Source: Paralithodes platypus
Taxonomy: Eukaryota; Arthropoda; Malacostraca; Decapoda; Lithodidae
Length of the DNA stretch: 64,000 bases
Direction: 5' to 3'
Assembly (NCBI GenBank): GCA_032716605.1
Contig: CM064495.1
Location: 45,176,206 to 45,240,205, forward strand
Positions within the stretch are counted from its first letter, which is position 1. Every line of letters begins with the position of its first letter. Under the pieces are notes generated by a model. That model had not been told where the DNA came from. It did no database searches and was given only the letters and a program-made list of their open reading frames with translations. The position numbers and the translations under genes are program-made. Shown here piece by piece: positions 11,946-23,171 of the stretch.

Positions 11946-12219
11946 AGCTAAACAATCTTCAAAACGAACTGAGGTATCGGCGAAACGACTCATAGCCACT
12001 CCGACGGATGGTGATTTACTCCTTAATGGCCATCGGAAGCTTCATGGAATATATTTAATTTATACAGAAAAATGAAGGTAATTTTTTCAATGTTAGACTT
12101 TATTGACGGTTTCCTCGCAGTTTTATCTGTGTTGATAAATGGCAAAACCTATGCTTCAGATTCTACTGATTCACCGGAGTTTTGGGGATGAACAGATATG
12201 TTTAGTTTTTTTTTCGTGA

Positions 12220-12390
12220 AATAATATGTAATTATATATATATTTTCTTATTAAATAATATGTAATTATATATATATTTTCTTATTAAATAATATGTAAT
12301 TATATATATATATTTTCTTATTAAATAATATGTAATTATATATATATTTTCTTATTAAATAATATGTAATTATATATATATTTTCTTATT
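12220..12390. repeat. 34-36-bp AT-rich minisatellite, 5 units
   Basis: Each unit reads 'ataatatgtaatta' followed by a short TA run and 'ttttcttatta'. Units differ only in TA number. Confidence 0.9.
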
Positions 12391-12569
12391 AGCAAATATA
12401 GGTCATGGCAAATAGTGAACAAGAACAAAAATACACCATGGAATTTCCCGTTTAATAAGGCTAATTGGATTTTACAACTACCTTACCTTTTGATACCTTA
12501 CCTCAGAATATCTGTTTATAACACCAACCACATACTTACTTATATTCATAAAGAAAATATATAATACAC

Positions 12570-12571
<2 letters not shown>

Positions 12572-12610
<39 letters not shown>

Positions 12611-12635
12611 TATTATTATTATTATTATTATTATA
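12572..12635. repeat. (AAT)n-(ATT)n palindromic microsatellite
   Basis: An AAT run switches directly to ATT near 12609, creating a near-perfect inverted repeat that could form a hairpin. Each half resembles the tail of the tRNA SINE at 48 kb, so it may mark two tails joined head to head; that is inference. Confidence 0.85.
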
Positions 12636-12778
12636 GTAACAATACAAATAATAATGGCAAATAAAACAAAGGAAGATTCACACTATCTTTTTACGGCATA
12701 TTTTCAGTGAATCTGGTTTGGCAGCTTCCTAATCCAGTTTTACAAGATTTCAGCAAACTAGTATAGCCTACCAATAAA

Positions 12779-13037
12779 GGGAGATTGTTATTAATTTCTT
12801 TATTTATTTATATATTAATTTGTATCTAGTTACCTCCTTGGACCTCCATCAAGACCCCTTTTCGAAATATATTTGCATTTTTTGCTAGAATAATTCGGCT
12901 GGTTTCTTCTAAAATGCAGGCATGCTATCGCTCGCCAGGAGAAAATCGACACCCAAAGGGCTTCAAATCGCCAAACGAATGAGCAAATGTCTTAAAATTT
13001 CAAAACTAATGGAGCTAAAAAATATAGAAACTCATCC
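12779..13037 (-). mobile_element. Decayed family A/B MITE
   Basis: On the minus strand it retains 'atggagctaaa', 'aaatgtcttaaaattt'-type repeats, a GCGAGCGATAGCATGCC core, and 'gatggaggtcc'. Both hairpins and both TTAA ends are eroded. Confidence 0.6.
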
Positions 13038-15688
13038 ATCATATTGAAATAACTAATGCATTATAAACGATAAGTTTCTTCCTTAGACATTTCCTAAACC
13101 AGACTACATACCCTAATCTAAACCACACACCCACACACACACACACACCATGTATTGCAAGGGGTGAACGAACAAAACAGACCCTTCAGAAATATTGAGG
13201 AACTTTTCACCATCATCTCATTGTAGGAACTAGAACACTTATTAAAAAGGCTTATTTGTTCTGCCCTGTATTCGCCATCACCAAAATTGTCTATGCCCCT
13301 AACTTGGTTTTACTTGTAATTAATCTGCGTACTTAATTTCATAATTGAATGTTTTTCAATATGTTAAATATATATTCATACTATTCACACACTTTCAGTT
13401 CTGGCTGAAATAGTGAGTTGCAATGAGTTACATTAGAAATGTCATAGCTTTGCACTTAATCATTTTAATGTGCTTGTTTTCTTAATATTTGGACACGTCA
13501 TATGGTATTCTACTTCCAAATTAACGATCAATTAACGATTTCAGTTCATCAATTGTGTAAAATATATCGAAGTTGGAGATATTACACGCAATTGTTTCAG
13601 AGCATGAACGTTCTACACAGTATATATAAGCGGTTACAAGCAAGACTGCTAGACATTTGTTACTACAAATCTTGGGGATTCACAACAGTATAAGAGTTAA
13701 AATAAATATAATATTAACTAGCATATAGCTAATATCAGAGAAATCCTATCTGAAAAGCATGAGAATCCAAGATGAGAGTGAGAGGTTGATAGACGCCGCA
13801 GCCCATCTAAGCTCAATATATCACTGACTAACAGGTTCGGCTTGGTGTATCAAAGTACCACCTTCTGCCGTGATGGGGCCCTCCAAGGCTACAATCTCCA
13901 CCCACGAGCTCTGCCCCTGCATCTGTCACTGATTGTCCTCGTAGGCAGGGAGGTTTCAGAAGACAGGGGCCGGACAACTTGACGCTAGATCGTCATTTGG
14001 AGTACTCAGATACAATATAAAAGTTGATATATTTGTAAAGCATTATAAAATATAGTTCATAGCATCAATACCGTTTTCAAAAATTATTATCTAATATAAT
14101 ATTCTGCGATATATATATATATATATATATATATCAGTAGTATGATTAGTATATACTACTAAAGGCACAAAATGTCAGTACCTGTTCAGTCACTATTTAC
14201 TAAAGCTTCTCAACACTAATACTATAACGACACTGAAGAGACACTAGCAATGATCTCCATCTTAACTCTCCGCTGCTCCCCAGATGACGGTCGGAGGCGA
14301 AGTGTCATTTTGTAATTTCTATACCAATTCCGACTCGACAACTTCGATAACAATCACACTGGCGATCGCCGATGTCAGAAATGACAGTATCTCATAGGAT
14401 AATGAGAAGTTCGATGATTCATACCTTCCTGTCGGCGTAAATTCTCCTTTATTACTAGTGGTATTATTTTCATTATAACCCTGCTTCCTTCCGTGGCTGG
14501 CAGAAAGGGGGACACCTGGCACGATATTGAGTATGAATATTGTAAGTGTTAATGGTTATACAAGACACTGCATACAGTTGCCTGCACTTATAGTTTTATA
14601 GTTTTATTGATAGCCAGATCTAATGTTATTATGTAGATGAAATTTGTATATCATTTATATATATATAAATTTAATCAGAGGCTAGTTATTATAACAGTAT
14701 TGGCGTTGGTTAAAACACGTTCACTACGGCGTCGATGCGTTTCTGTATTAGCTAGCCATCATAGATTTTTTTCATTCGAACTAGACCTCTAGACTCTTCC
14801 TAAGATACATAAAATCAGCTTATGATAGTCAAAGTAAAGTTAAAATAGGCGTCAGTTTACTCGAGGGAGGACCAAAGTTATCAACTAACAAATGCCCGAC
14901 TGGCAAAAAAAAAAAATCTTAGGAACAAACTCTTGCTCTCTACATCAAATCAAGAAAACTATTCCTTGTCATGTTGTTAGTGTAAAGAAAATGACGTTAA
15001 TATACTCATAATGTTACCAAAGGAAGCTTCAATTTAGTTAACACCAATATATAAACAGTACACAAATAATTAGCAACTTCTTGTCGGTCTAAATATTTAC
15101 TATTGGATCAATATTACGTCTTCAATAATAAGGTGTTACTTTAAATTTATTCTGGTTAACAACAGTGGATTTTGTCAGCCAACAAAAGATCTCTAGAAAT
15201 CATAAGAGGTAAAAACAATATCAATAAATTATCTGATTCTAGACGGAATAAAATAATATAATGAGAACTTAACTCAAATGAACACAAAAAAACGAACCTA
15301 ATGTACTATAATTAACGCTCTAAGTAGAATAAAATAATCTAGTAAGAGCCCAACTAAAATGAAAAAATATAATTATAAAACAAAACACAATGTACTATAA
15401 TTAACTATCTAAGTAAGAGTTCCAATGACTTTCAATTTCCTAGAGTGAGGGACAGAGAGCGCTATGCCACGAACGCCACAGTCCCCCGATTCTCCGCGGT
15501 GTGGCGCCGTTCGAATGTCGATTTCCGGAGTTTAGCGACTAATATAAGAACAAGGAGGAAGTTATTTTTTATTCCTGGCCGCAAGTAGTAGTTAGGGACG
15601 GGGAGTCTCGTGGATGGTGTGCTGTGTGTCCTGTGTCTGCTGTGTTGTGTTGTAGTGCTGCTAAACTGCTGTGGAATATATTTGTGTA
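13038..15688. other. No gene recognised; AT-rich unique sequence
   Basis: Mostly AT-rich, with short CA (13130-13148) and TA (14110-14134) runs. Small frames at 13502-13693 and 14319-14522 have no recognisable motif. A GC-richer segment at about 15440-15620, with CpG words near 15480-15530 and 'tataagaacaaggagg' at 15543, could be regulatory, but no gene start can be shown. Confidence 0.35.
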
Positions 15689-15890
15689 CGGTGGCGCTAA
15701 TAAGTCATGTCCCAGCTGTCATTACGTTTTGCTTGTTCTGTGCCGTATTAATGTCTGTCAGGTGTAAGTGTAGGAACATGGTTATATATCTCCCTCGAAA
15801 CGAATAAATCAAGTTTTAGACTTTGCTGATACCAATTATTGATCGAAATATACTTGGTGCCGAAACATCACTTATTAGCACGACTGTACA
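15689..15890. mobile_element. Family E interspersed repeat, copy 1
   Basis: About 200 bp are shared with 52812-53012 and 59756-59969. Landmarks in order are 'gctaataagtcatg', 'agctgtcattacgtt', 'gtattaatgtctgtcag', 'gtaagtgtaggaa', 'attgctgatacc' and 'attattgatc'. No terminal repeats or coding capacity are visible. An overlapping short frame (15610-15807) is not supported as a gene. Confidence 0.75.
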
Positions 15891-17034
15891 CTGCCAAGAA
15901 TAGTACATACAAGAATAAGAATATTACCTAGCTGTGTTTTAATATTAACATAGAACTATGTTTAATTTGAACAATTTTGAATAGTTAGATAACTTCAAAA
16001 TTAGTCTAACATTCAGAAAAGTGACAATCCATTGACTAATTCTTATAATTATGAATATTTTTTTGTTTTAGTATATAAATAATTTTATAGCCCGTATTAA
16101 CAAAATAAAATACAAACTGAATCTGGGACGAATGGCGAGTATATAGTATTGTCGGCGTGACGAATGACTGAGGTTGTTTGACTCTTTTAACTTTGGGGGG
16201 AGACACTCGTTACAGGCAACCTGCCTGTTGTCTCCTCCATGCACATAGAAAAAAAAAAAGTGAAATTAGGCCTGTCTAATTGAAGAAATATGGGAGATCC
16301 TCTAAAGCGTGTGTGGGCGTGATTTGATAGTTTGGCTGCACAAACAGTCAATCAATTCACATACGGGCAAATTGGCTAGTTTGTTTTGACAGACTGAACT
16401 GAGCGAGTGTGCAATCCCCCTATTTAAATATTAAATTGTGTTCAGATAATCAGGTAGGACGGGTTTTGTGTTGTGAAAGTATATGTACTGCACTATATGT
16501 ACTGCACTATATGTACTGCACTATATTACAATGCATCTTTGATGTTTCAGAAGTGTTAATTTCCACTACAGTGACGATATGGTTTATGTGAGTGATGATG
16601 AGTTAAGCTGTGTTGTATGCTGTATGCTGTTATCAATCAATGAACCCATATATATCTAAGGTTATATCTATATTATAACCCACATATCTGTTCTTTTCTC
16701 GAGTCTTTTGCTGATCCTCCCTACCCCTTGTGGGAGTAAGGGCTTGCTACTGACTGACTGACTCGTTATATCTATAGTATTGTTGTGTACTCTTTCGCCA
16801 TCAATAGACAACAATGTAATCTGCATTACTTCCGTAGAAACAGCGTAATATCAGTGTTGTTTTTATTATTGTAATTCCGTTGTACCTTACGGACTGTTGA
16901 CATGAACTAAATTGTAAATAAATTATACCATTTGCTTTTTCTACTGGGTAGTTAGAATGCGTGTGTAATAGTGTTCTAAAGATGGTATGTCTATATGCTT
17001 TTGTATATTGTCTGTCATTATTTATGGTGATACG
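15891..17034. other. No gene recognised
   Basis: AT-rich unique DNA with a triplicated 'atatgtactgcact' (about 16489-16525). A segment at 16690-16770 ends in a short (ACTG)n run and could be the 3' tail of a LINE, but no coding sequence remains. Confidence 0.35.
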
Positions 17035-17035
17035 G

Positions 17036-17120
17036 AAATAATGAATGTATCTCTTCATTCCTATAATAATGAATGTATCTCTTCATTCCTATAATAATGA
17101 ATGTATCTCTTCATTCCTAT
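17036..17120. repeat. 28-bp tandem repeat, 3 units
   Basis: Three identical units contain 'gaatgtatctcttcattcc'. The unit is itself palindromic (GAATG...CATTC). Confidence 0.88.
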
Positions 17121-17221
17121 CTATTGTTCCATGTTTTTGCCGGAAGCTTATTGGTGTAGATTGCTATTGTTCTCTGCCAAACATAAATCCCGATTATTCT
17201 CCAAGGGTCACAATGTAACTG

Positions 17222-17593
17222 TTGAGGGGGGATGGGCCGGTTTTCTGGACCACTTTCTCCCTCATGTTTAGCCTCATTAGTTTTCAGATGTTAAGATGTT
17301 TGCCCTATTAATTAGACGATTTTAAGAATTTTTGCCCAATTTCTTCGTCAATATTTAGACCTTTCGTGCTATTTAGGTGTCGATTTTTTCCCTGGCGAAC
17401 GATAGTGAGCCTGTAATATTGGAATAACCGGCCTTCGGCCGGAACATACTACCGAAAAATGTACAAATTAATCTAGAAGGGGGATCTAATGGATGGTTTG
17501 TTTGTTTTTGTTTTTGATGGAGGTCTAGGGAGGAAACTAGAACAAATAAATGAATACATGCAAAAATCGCCCAAAAAGTGAACCATCCATAAG
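17222..17593 (+). mobile_element. Family B MITE
   Basis: It starts TTGAGGGGGG (TTGA in place of TTAA) and has the reiterated 'cat(t)ag' blocks, a GGCGAACGATAGTGAGCC core and an intact CCGGCC-TTC-GGCCGG hairpin. The second hairpin has lost five bases of its left stem. The right end is decayed (CCATAAG). Confidence 0.75.
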
Positions 17594-17872
17594 GTATATA
17601 TAGTGACCAATCATCTACTGAGAATCAATAATATTCAGCCTTCCTTTATAATTGATTTCGAACAGTATTACTCTAAAAAAAAAAAAAAAAATCAACACAA
17701 ATGTAGCGAACAATTTTCACTTAAGGTATACCGGTACTATATATATATATATATGCTATTGTATATATATTGTATATATATTGTATATATATTATGCACA
17801 TGCAATGCGAATGAGTGTATTATTATTCTATAATAATATACCAAAGTAAACAAGAAAAACCCCGATAAACCA

Positions 17873-18206
17873 TTAAGGGGAGGTTTTTAGTTTGGTCCGT
17901 AGATATCCTTCAAGCTTAAGATTACACCCCCTTGAGCCCCTTTCAAGATAAATTTGTAAATTTTTCGGTAGAAAAATGTCCCGGCTGAAAGCCGGTTCCT
18001 CTTAAATTACAGGCTCGCTATCGCTCGCCAGATTTTTTTTTACCCCTAAATGACACGAAAGATCTTAAAATTGACAGACATGGGGCGAAAGTTCCTAAAA
18101 TCGCCAAACTAATGGGGCGAACGTCTTAAAATATCAAAAGCAATGGGGCTAAACATGAGAGAGAAAGGGTTCAAGAAAAAACCCTCAAGTGGAAATCTCC
18201 CCTTAA
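17873..18206 (-). mobile_element. Family A TTAA MITE, 334 bp
   Basis: TTAAGGGGAG and CTCCCCTTAA ends are intact. The core GGCTCGCTATCGCTCGCC reads on the minus strand. The first hairpin is CCGGCT-GAA-AGCCGG as written on the plus strand, a compensated C:G to T:A change relative to most copies. Confidence 0.9.
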
Positions 18207-19127
<921 letters not shown>

Positions 19128-19830
19128 AACTGACAAAATTAATAGCTTTTGTCGATCCCATTAAGTCCTTTAAGATTAGTGTTCTCTTATATTCTCATTA
19201 TTAAGCGTTTTTTTTTACTACGGTCGGCTATTTCAGCGAGAGATGCATTTATTCTCTCAGTTATATTTGACCATATTACAAATATAATAAGTTGCCACTA
19301 ATTACAGGAAAACTGGGCATTTCGTTAACTGCCTCATTACTGTGGTCGATAATATAATGGTATATGGAGAGGATATAAGGTAATTCTGTTTAAATATATG
19401 TGTTTGGAGACACAAATAATATATATATATATATATACAGTATATATATATATATATTTTTTTTTTAAACTTTTTATATTATCGGTAATTTCTTAAACAA
19501 ATATTATTATATATTCAACGGCAAAGTAATTCATTATCACTTGCTACATTTACGTGAAATTAATTTTATGGAGAATTGTCTTATTAAATGAATGTATTGA
19601 TGTGTTCTTCGATTCTTACATAATAGATAATGTGCCAATTTGCATCACATTTCCAATTGTTATTTTGCAAAACACGTATTACATGCAAGTCACCTGGAAC
19701 TTGAAAAGTGCTGTTTTACAAAAAGGTTAATGTCTGGCAAGATCCACAACTTGTATAATTATTTCTAAATTATTTTAAAGTCAATAGATAGACAATTTTA
19801 CTATCAACTGACTTACAAATAAGAGGCAAA
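19128..19830. other. No gene recognised; AT-rich, small TA runs
   Basis: TA runs occur at about 19420-19456. No open frame or family repeat is seen. Confidence 0.4.
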
Positions 19831-20204
19831 TTAAGGGGGGTGACCTGCTTTTTGTTATTTCTGTCCTTTTCTCTCTTTCTCCGGCTTGTATCCATTCGGC
19901 CCCATTCAGCCAACTATTTTAAGACGTTTATCCCCATCTAGGTGTCGATTTCTTCCTAGCGAGCGATAGCGAGCCAGCATTATATGAAGAATTCGGCTTC
20001 GCCGGAGAAATTTTTCTATCGAAAAATTTACAAATTTAGCCTGCTGTCAAACAAAAATAAAAAATATGCTGGCTCGCTACCGCTCACCAGTAAAAAATTG
20101 ACACCTGTATGGGGATAAACGTCTTAAAACAGTAGGCTGAATGGGGCCAAATGGATACAAGCCAGAGAAAGATAGAAAAGGACAGAACAGGTCACCCCCC
20201 TTAA
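19831..20204. mobile_element. Family C TTAA foldback MITE, copy 2 (best preserved)
   Basis: It is bounded by TTAAGGGGGG and CCCCCCTTAA, 374 bp, with long imperfect inverted arms. In order: TGACCTG end, 'cattcggccccattcagcc', 'gtttatccccat', 'aggtgtcgatt', GCGAGCGATAGCGAGCC, a CGGC-TTC-GCCG hairpin, an AAATTTTTC/GAAAAATTT hairpin, then the mirrored blocks. The second hairpin differs from family A at both partners of one pair. The overlapping antisense frame is not a gene. Confidence 0.9.
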
Positions 20205-20472
20205 ACAGACTTTGTATTTCGTCAGCTTTCAGTATTATTTCGATAAAGTAAATACAATGACTATATTCTAAACAATATGAGGCTATCAAACTGACGAGTG
20301 AGATAATATGTTTATCTTGCATTTAGCTTTCATAAGAATAAAGGCCTTACCATTCCACTATTACGGCCATTATTTAAAACTATTTTCGTTTTAGTTAAAA
20401 CAGTCACTAATTTAAAATAATATATTTCCTTGTGTTGGTCAGTGTTAACAAAACCTGAATTACGTTAGCTGT

Positions 20473-20782
20473 TTAACCCTTTGAGTACCAGCGACGTGTG
20501 TTATATTATAGTCTACCTTGATTTAGACGATATTATGCAGCTTAGAAAAAATCTGTGGTAGTTGTTGTTGTTGTTCCCCAGGCTGTCTGGCCGAACAGCC
20601 CCAAGGTCTCGAGCAAGGCCAAGGTCATAAACGAGCGCCCCCACAAAATCCTCCCTTAAAAGGATTAGTTGAGATAGTTTGAAGCATTATTATTGCTAGA
20701 GGTCCTTCCTAAGCTGAATAACATTGTCAAATAGTTGCCAGAATACGAAGAAAAAGGACGTCACTGGTACTGAACGGGTTAA
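20473..20782. mobile_element. Family G TTAA MITE carrying a nested insertion
   Basis: It has TTAACCCTTTGAGTACCAG at the left and the inverted partner CTGGTACTGAACGGGTTAA at the right. Inside are 'gcagcttag' and its inverted partner 'cctaagctgaat'. Comparison with 38959-39167 and 63584-63800 shows about 90 extra bases here (about 20564-20655) starting with (GTT)n. The insert interrupts a conserved 'tagttaaaag' junction. Confidence 0.8.
20564..20655 (-). mobile_element. Small insertion with (GTT)/(AAC) tail inside family G element
   Basis: It is absent from the two sister family G copies. It begins with a (GTT)n run and continues 'ccaggctgtctggccgaac'. Read on the minus strand it ends in (AAC)n, as a short retroposed SINE-like fragment would. 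No tRNA boxes are visible and the class is inferred. Confidence 0.5.
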
Positions 20783-20986
20783 GACAATGCAATAAACGTT
20801 TTATGTAATAATATAAAATGCAATAAAATAGCACTGGACACGACTGCAGGAGTTGTTTTTGCAGAGATGCCATTCGATAAAATGCAACTAAAACATTTAT
20901 GACCCTTCACGATACACACTAATCATGAGGCGTAAATTCAAAACAGGGATCATAATTAACCAGTCTTTCTTACCATGAGACAAGAT

Positions 20987-21355
20987 TGAGGGGGCTATTA
21001 CTCGCTTTTTCTGGACCCCCTTCTCCATCGTGTTTAGCATATTAGTTTTGAGATTTTAAGACGTTCTTACCATTAGTTTGTCGATTTTAAGACCTTTCGC
21101 CCCATTTCTTTGTCAATATTAAGACCTTTCGAGCAATTTAGGTGTCGATTTTTTCCTGACGAGCGATAGCGAGTCTGTAATTTTAAGAGAAACCGGCCTT
21201 CAGCCGGGACATTTATCTACCGAAAAATGTACAAATTTATCTTGAAGGGAGATCTAGGGGGTGTAATTCTAAGCTTGATGGAGGTCTAGCGAGGAAACTA
21301 AAACACAGATGAATACATTAATTAATAGCCCACCAAATGGCCACTAGCCCCTTAA
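20987..21355 (+). mobile_element. Family B MITE
   Basis: TTGAGGGGGCTATTACTCGC at the left and CACTAGCCCCTTAA at the right. The core reads GACGAGCGATAGCGAGTC. The first hairpin is CCGGCC-TTC-AGCCGG with one unpaired stem position, and the second is ACATTTATC/GAAAAATGT. Confidence 0.82.
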
Positions 21356-21464
21356 ACAATAATATATACTGTAGTTATTTCTCCACACTGAATCAGTCGA
21401 GTGTTTACATAAGAAAAAAAGGTCGTAGAATAAGAAGTGGCTAATTTGTAAGATAAGCTACCTC

Positions 21465-21513
<49 letters not shown>

Positions 21514-21802
21514 TTTGCAGGCTGGTAAGCAAGAGACTATTCAAAGCAGGTTTCCTTCCTTTAAGTCATTGTCACCTAATATGCAAAGTAATAATTATGT
21601 GTTTCAGTTATTACTAGTGCTAACATGGTAAGGACAATTAACTTCATGTTGTTTATAATACATTCCTCCTCACAATCATTCCAGTATTTTAACTAAATTG
21701 TCCTGGTTTGATGTGCACAAACCAGATTTTCTGACTAAATTATGAATCATACCGAGTGGTACTCTAAGCAACCTCTCTCTCTCTTCCACCGCCCCCCCCC
21801 CC

Positions 21803-21841
<39 letters not shown>

Positions 21842-21899
21842 CCCCCCCCCAGCGGGCCCCGTTTTATGAAAGCCTTTACCGGGATGCTGTTTATACCGG
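21356..21899. other. No gene recognised; CT microsatellites
   Basis: (CT)n lies at 21473-21510, and a C-run/CT-run compound at about 21790-21850. Confidence 0.4.
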
Positions 21900-22640
21900 G
21901 AACGTTACTGCGCCTATAACCTGGACTGGGGGAGAGAGGGGAGTGGGGAGGGTGGGTGGAGGGGTGGGGTGTGGGTGGGGTGAGGAGGTGGAGTGGAAGA
22001 TAGAGGTGAGGGAGGGATGGTGGAGAGATGGAGTGTGGGTGGGAAGAGGTAAGGGAGAGAAGGATATGGAATGGAGGATAGAGGCGAGGGAGGGATGGTG
22101 GTGGGGAGGAGTAAGAGAGAGATAGTAGTGGAGGGGAGACTAAAAGGCAAGAGATGGATGAGGTGTGGGTGGGGAAAGGTAAGGGAGAGATATTGGTGGG
22201 GGAAAGGTAAGGGAGAGATATTGGTGGAGGGGAGGGATGAGGTGAGGGTGGGGGGAGATATTGGTGGAGGAGAGGATGAGTGTGGGTGGGAAAAGGTAAG
22301 GGAGAGATATTGGTGGAGGGGAGGGATGAGGTGAGGGTGGGGGGAGATATTGGTGAAGGAGAGGGATGAGGTGTGGGTGGGGAAAGGTAAGGGAGAGCTA
22401 TTGGTGGAGGGGAGGGATGAGGTGAGGGTGGGGGGAGATATTGGTGGAGGAGAGGGATGAGGTGTAGGTGGGGAAAGGTAAGGGAGAGATATTGGTGGAG
22501 GGGAGGGATGAGGTGAGGGTGGGGGGAGATATTGGTGGAGGAGAGGGATGAGGTGTGGGTGGGGAAAGGTAAGGGAGAGATATTGGTGGAGGGGAGGGAT
22601 GAGGTGAGGGTGGGGGGAGATATTGGTGGAGGGGAAGGAA
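21900..22640. repeat. Purine-rich ~92-bp minisatellite
   Basis: From about 22185 on, a ~92-bp higher-order unit repeats ~5 times. Each unit is two related halves ('gagatattggtggagg' plus 'gagggatgaggtg' variants). Upstream (21900-22185) the same words occur in scrambled form. The 393- and 350-residue antisense frames are Ser/Pro/His/Leu-rich translations of this array, not genes. Confidence 0.9.
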
Positions 22641-22950
22641 GAGGAGGATAATGGTGAGAGGGGTATAAGACGGAGAGGAAAGCGGTGAACAAGAGAATGA
22701 AGACGTAGGAAATTAAGAAGGGAGAAATGAGAGGGTTGGAGAGAATAGTGGTGCAAGGAGAGGAGAGCAACAAGAGAGAGAGAGAGAGAGGGGGAACTAA
22801 AGATGTGATGAAAGCAAGACAAAAGAGTAAGTAGTGAACGGATACAATTGCTAACAAACATAAGCAAGATGGAATGAAAGGTTGTAAACAGGGGGAGAAA
22901 GAAGAAAGGAGATGAAATGGTGAAAATTATGGGAAAGAGAGAGAGAGAGA

Positions 22951-23109
22951 GTACAAAGGAGTACAAAGGAAATCAAGCAACAACAGGTCTAGTGACCCTT
23001 CTAGGCTGCTTGTCCTCCAAAACACTGAGGATCAAGTGTCCAAACAGTGGTTTAGAGTGGGTAAGGGAACATTGGAAAGGGAACTACTGCCCTGGAACTA
23101 ATGTCCGTG
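22951..23109 (+). mobile_element. Family D interspersed repeat, full form
   Basis: It opens with two 'gtacaaagga' units right after a short GA run, then 'aatcaagcaacaacaggtc', and ends near 'aatgtccgtgg'. It is nearly identical to 58270-58428. It lies just beyond the 3' end of the CR1-like element on the opposite strand. Confidence 0.8.
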
Positions 23110-23171
23110 GCAGGATTAGGAAGTTAGTAGGGGACAGATGGGTTAGTAACTGAGGGGGGGATAAAAAAAAG

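Noticed and set aside
15610..15807. Small frame starting MDGVLCVLCLLCC that looks like a signal peptide
   Set aside because: Its second half lies in the family E repeat, and no similar frame exists in the other two copies.
21676..22966. Antisense open frames of 393 and 350 residues
   Set aside because: They translate the GA/GT-rich minisatellite and CT microsatellite; the peptides are Ser/Pro/Leu/His repeats with the array period, and several frames are open at once.
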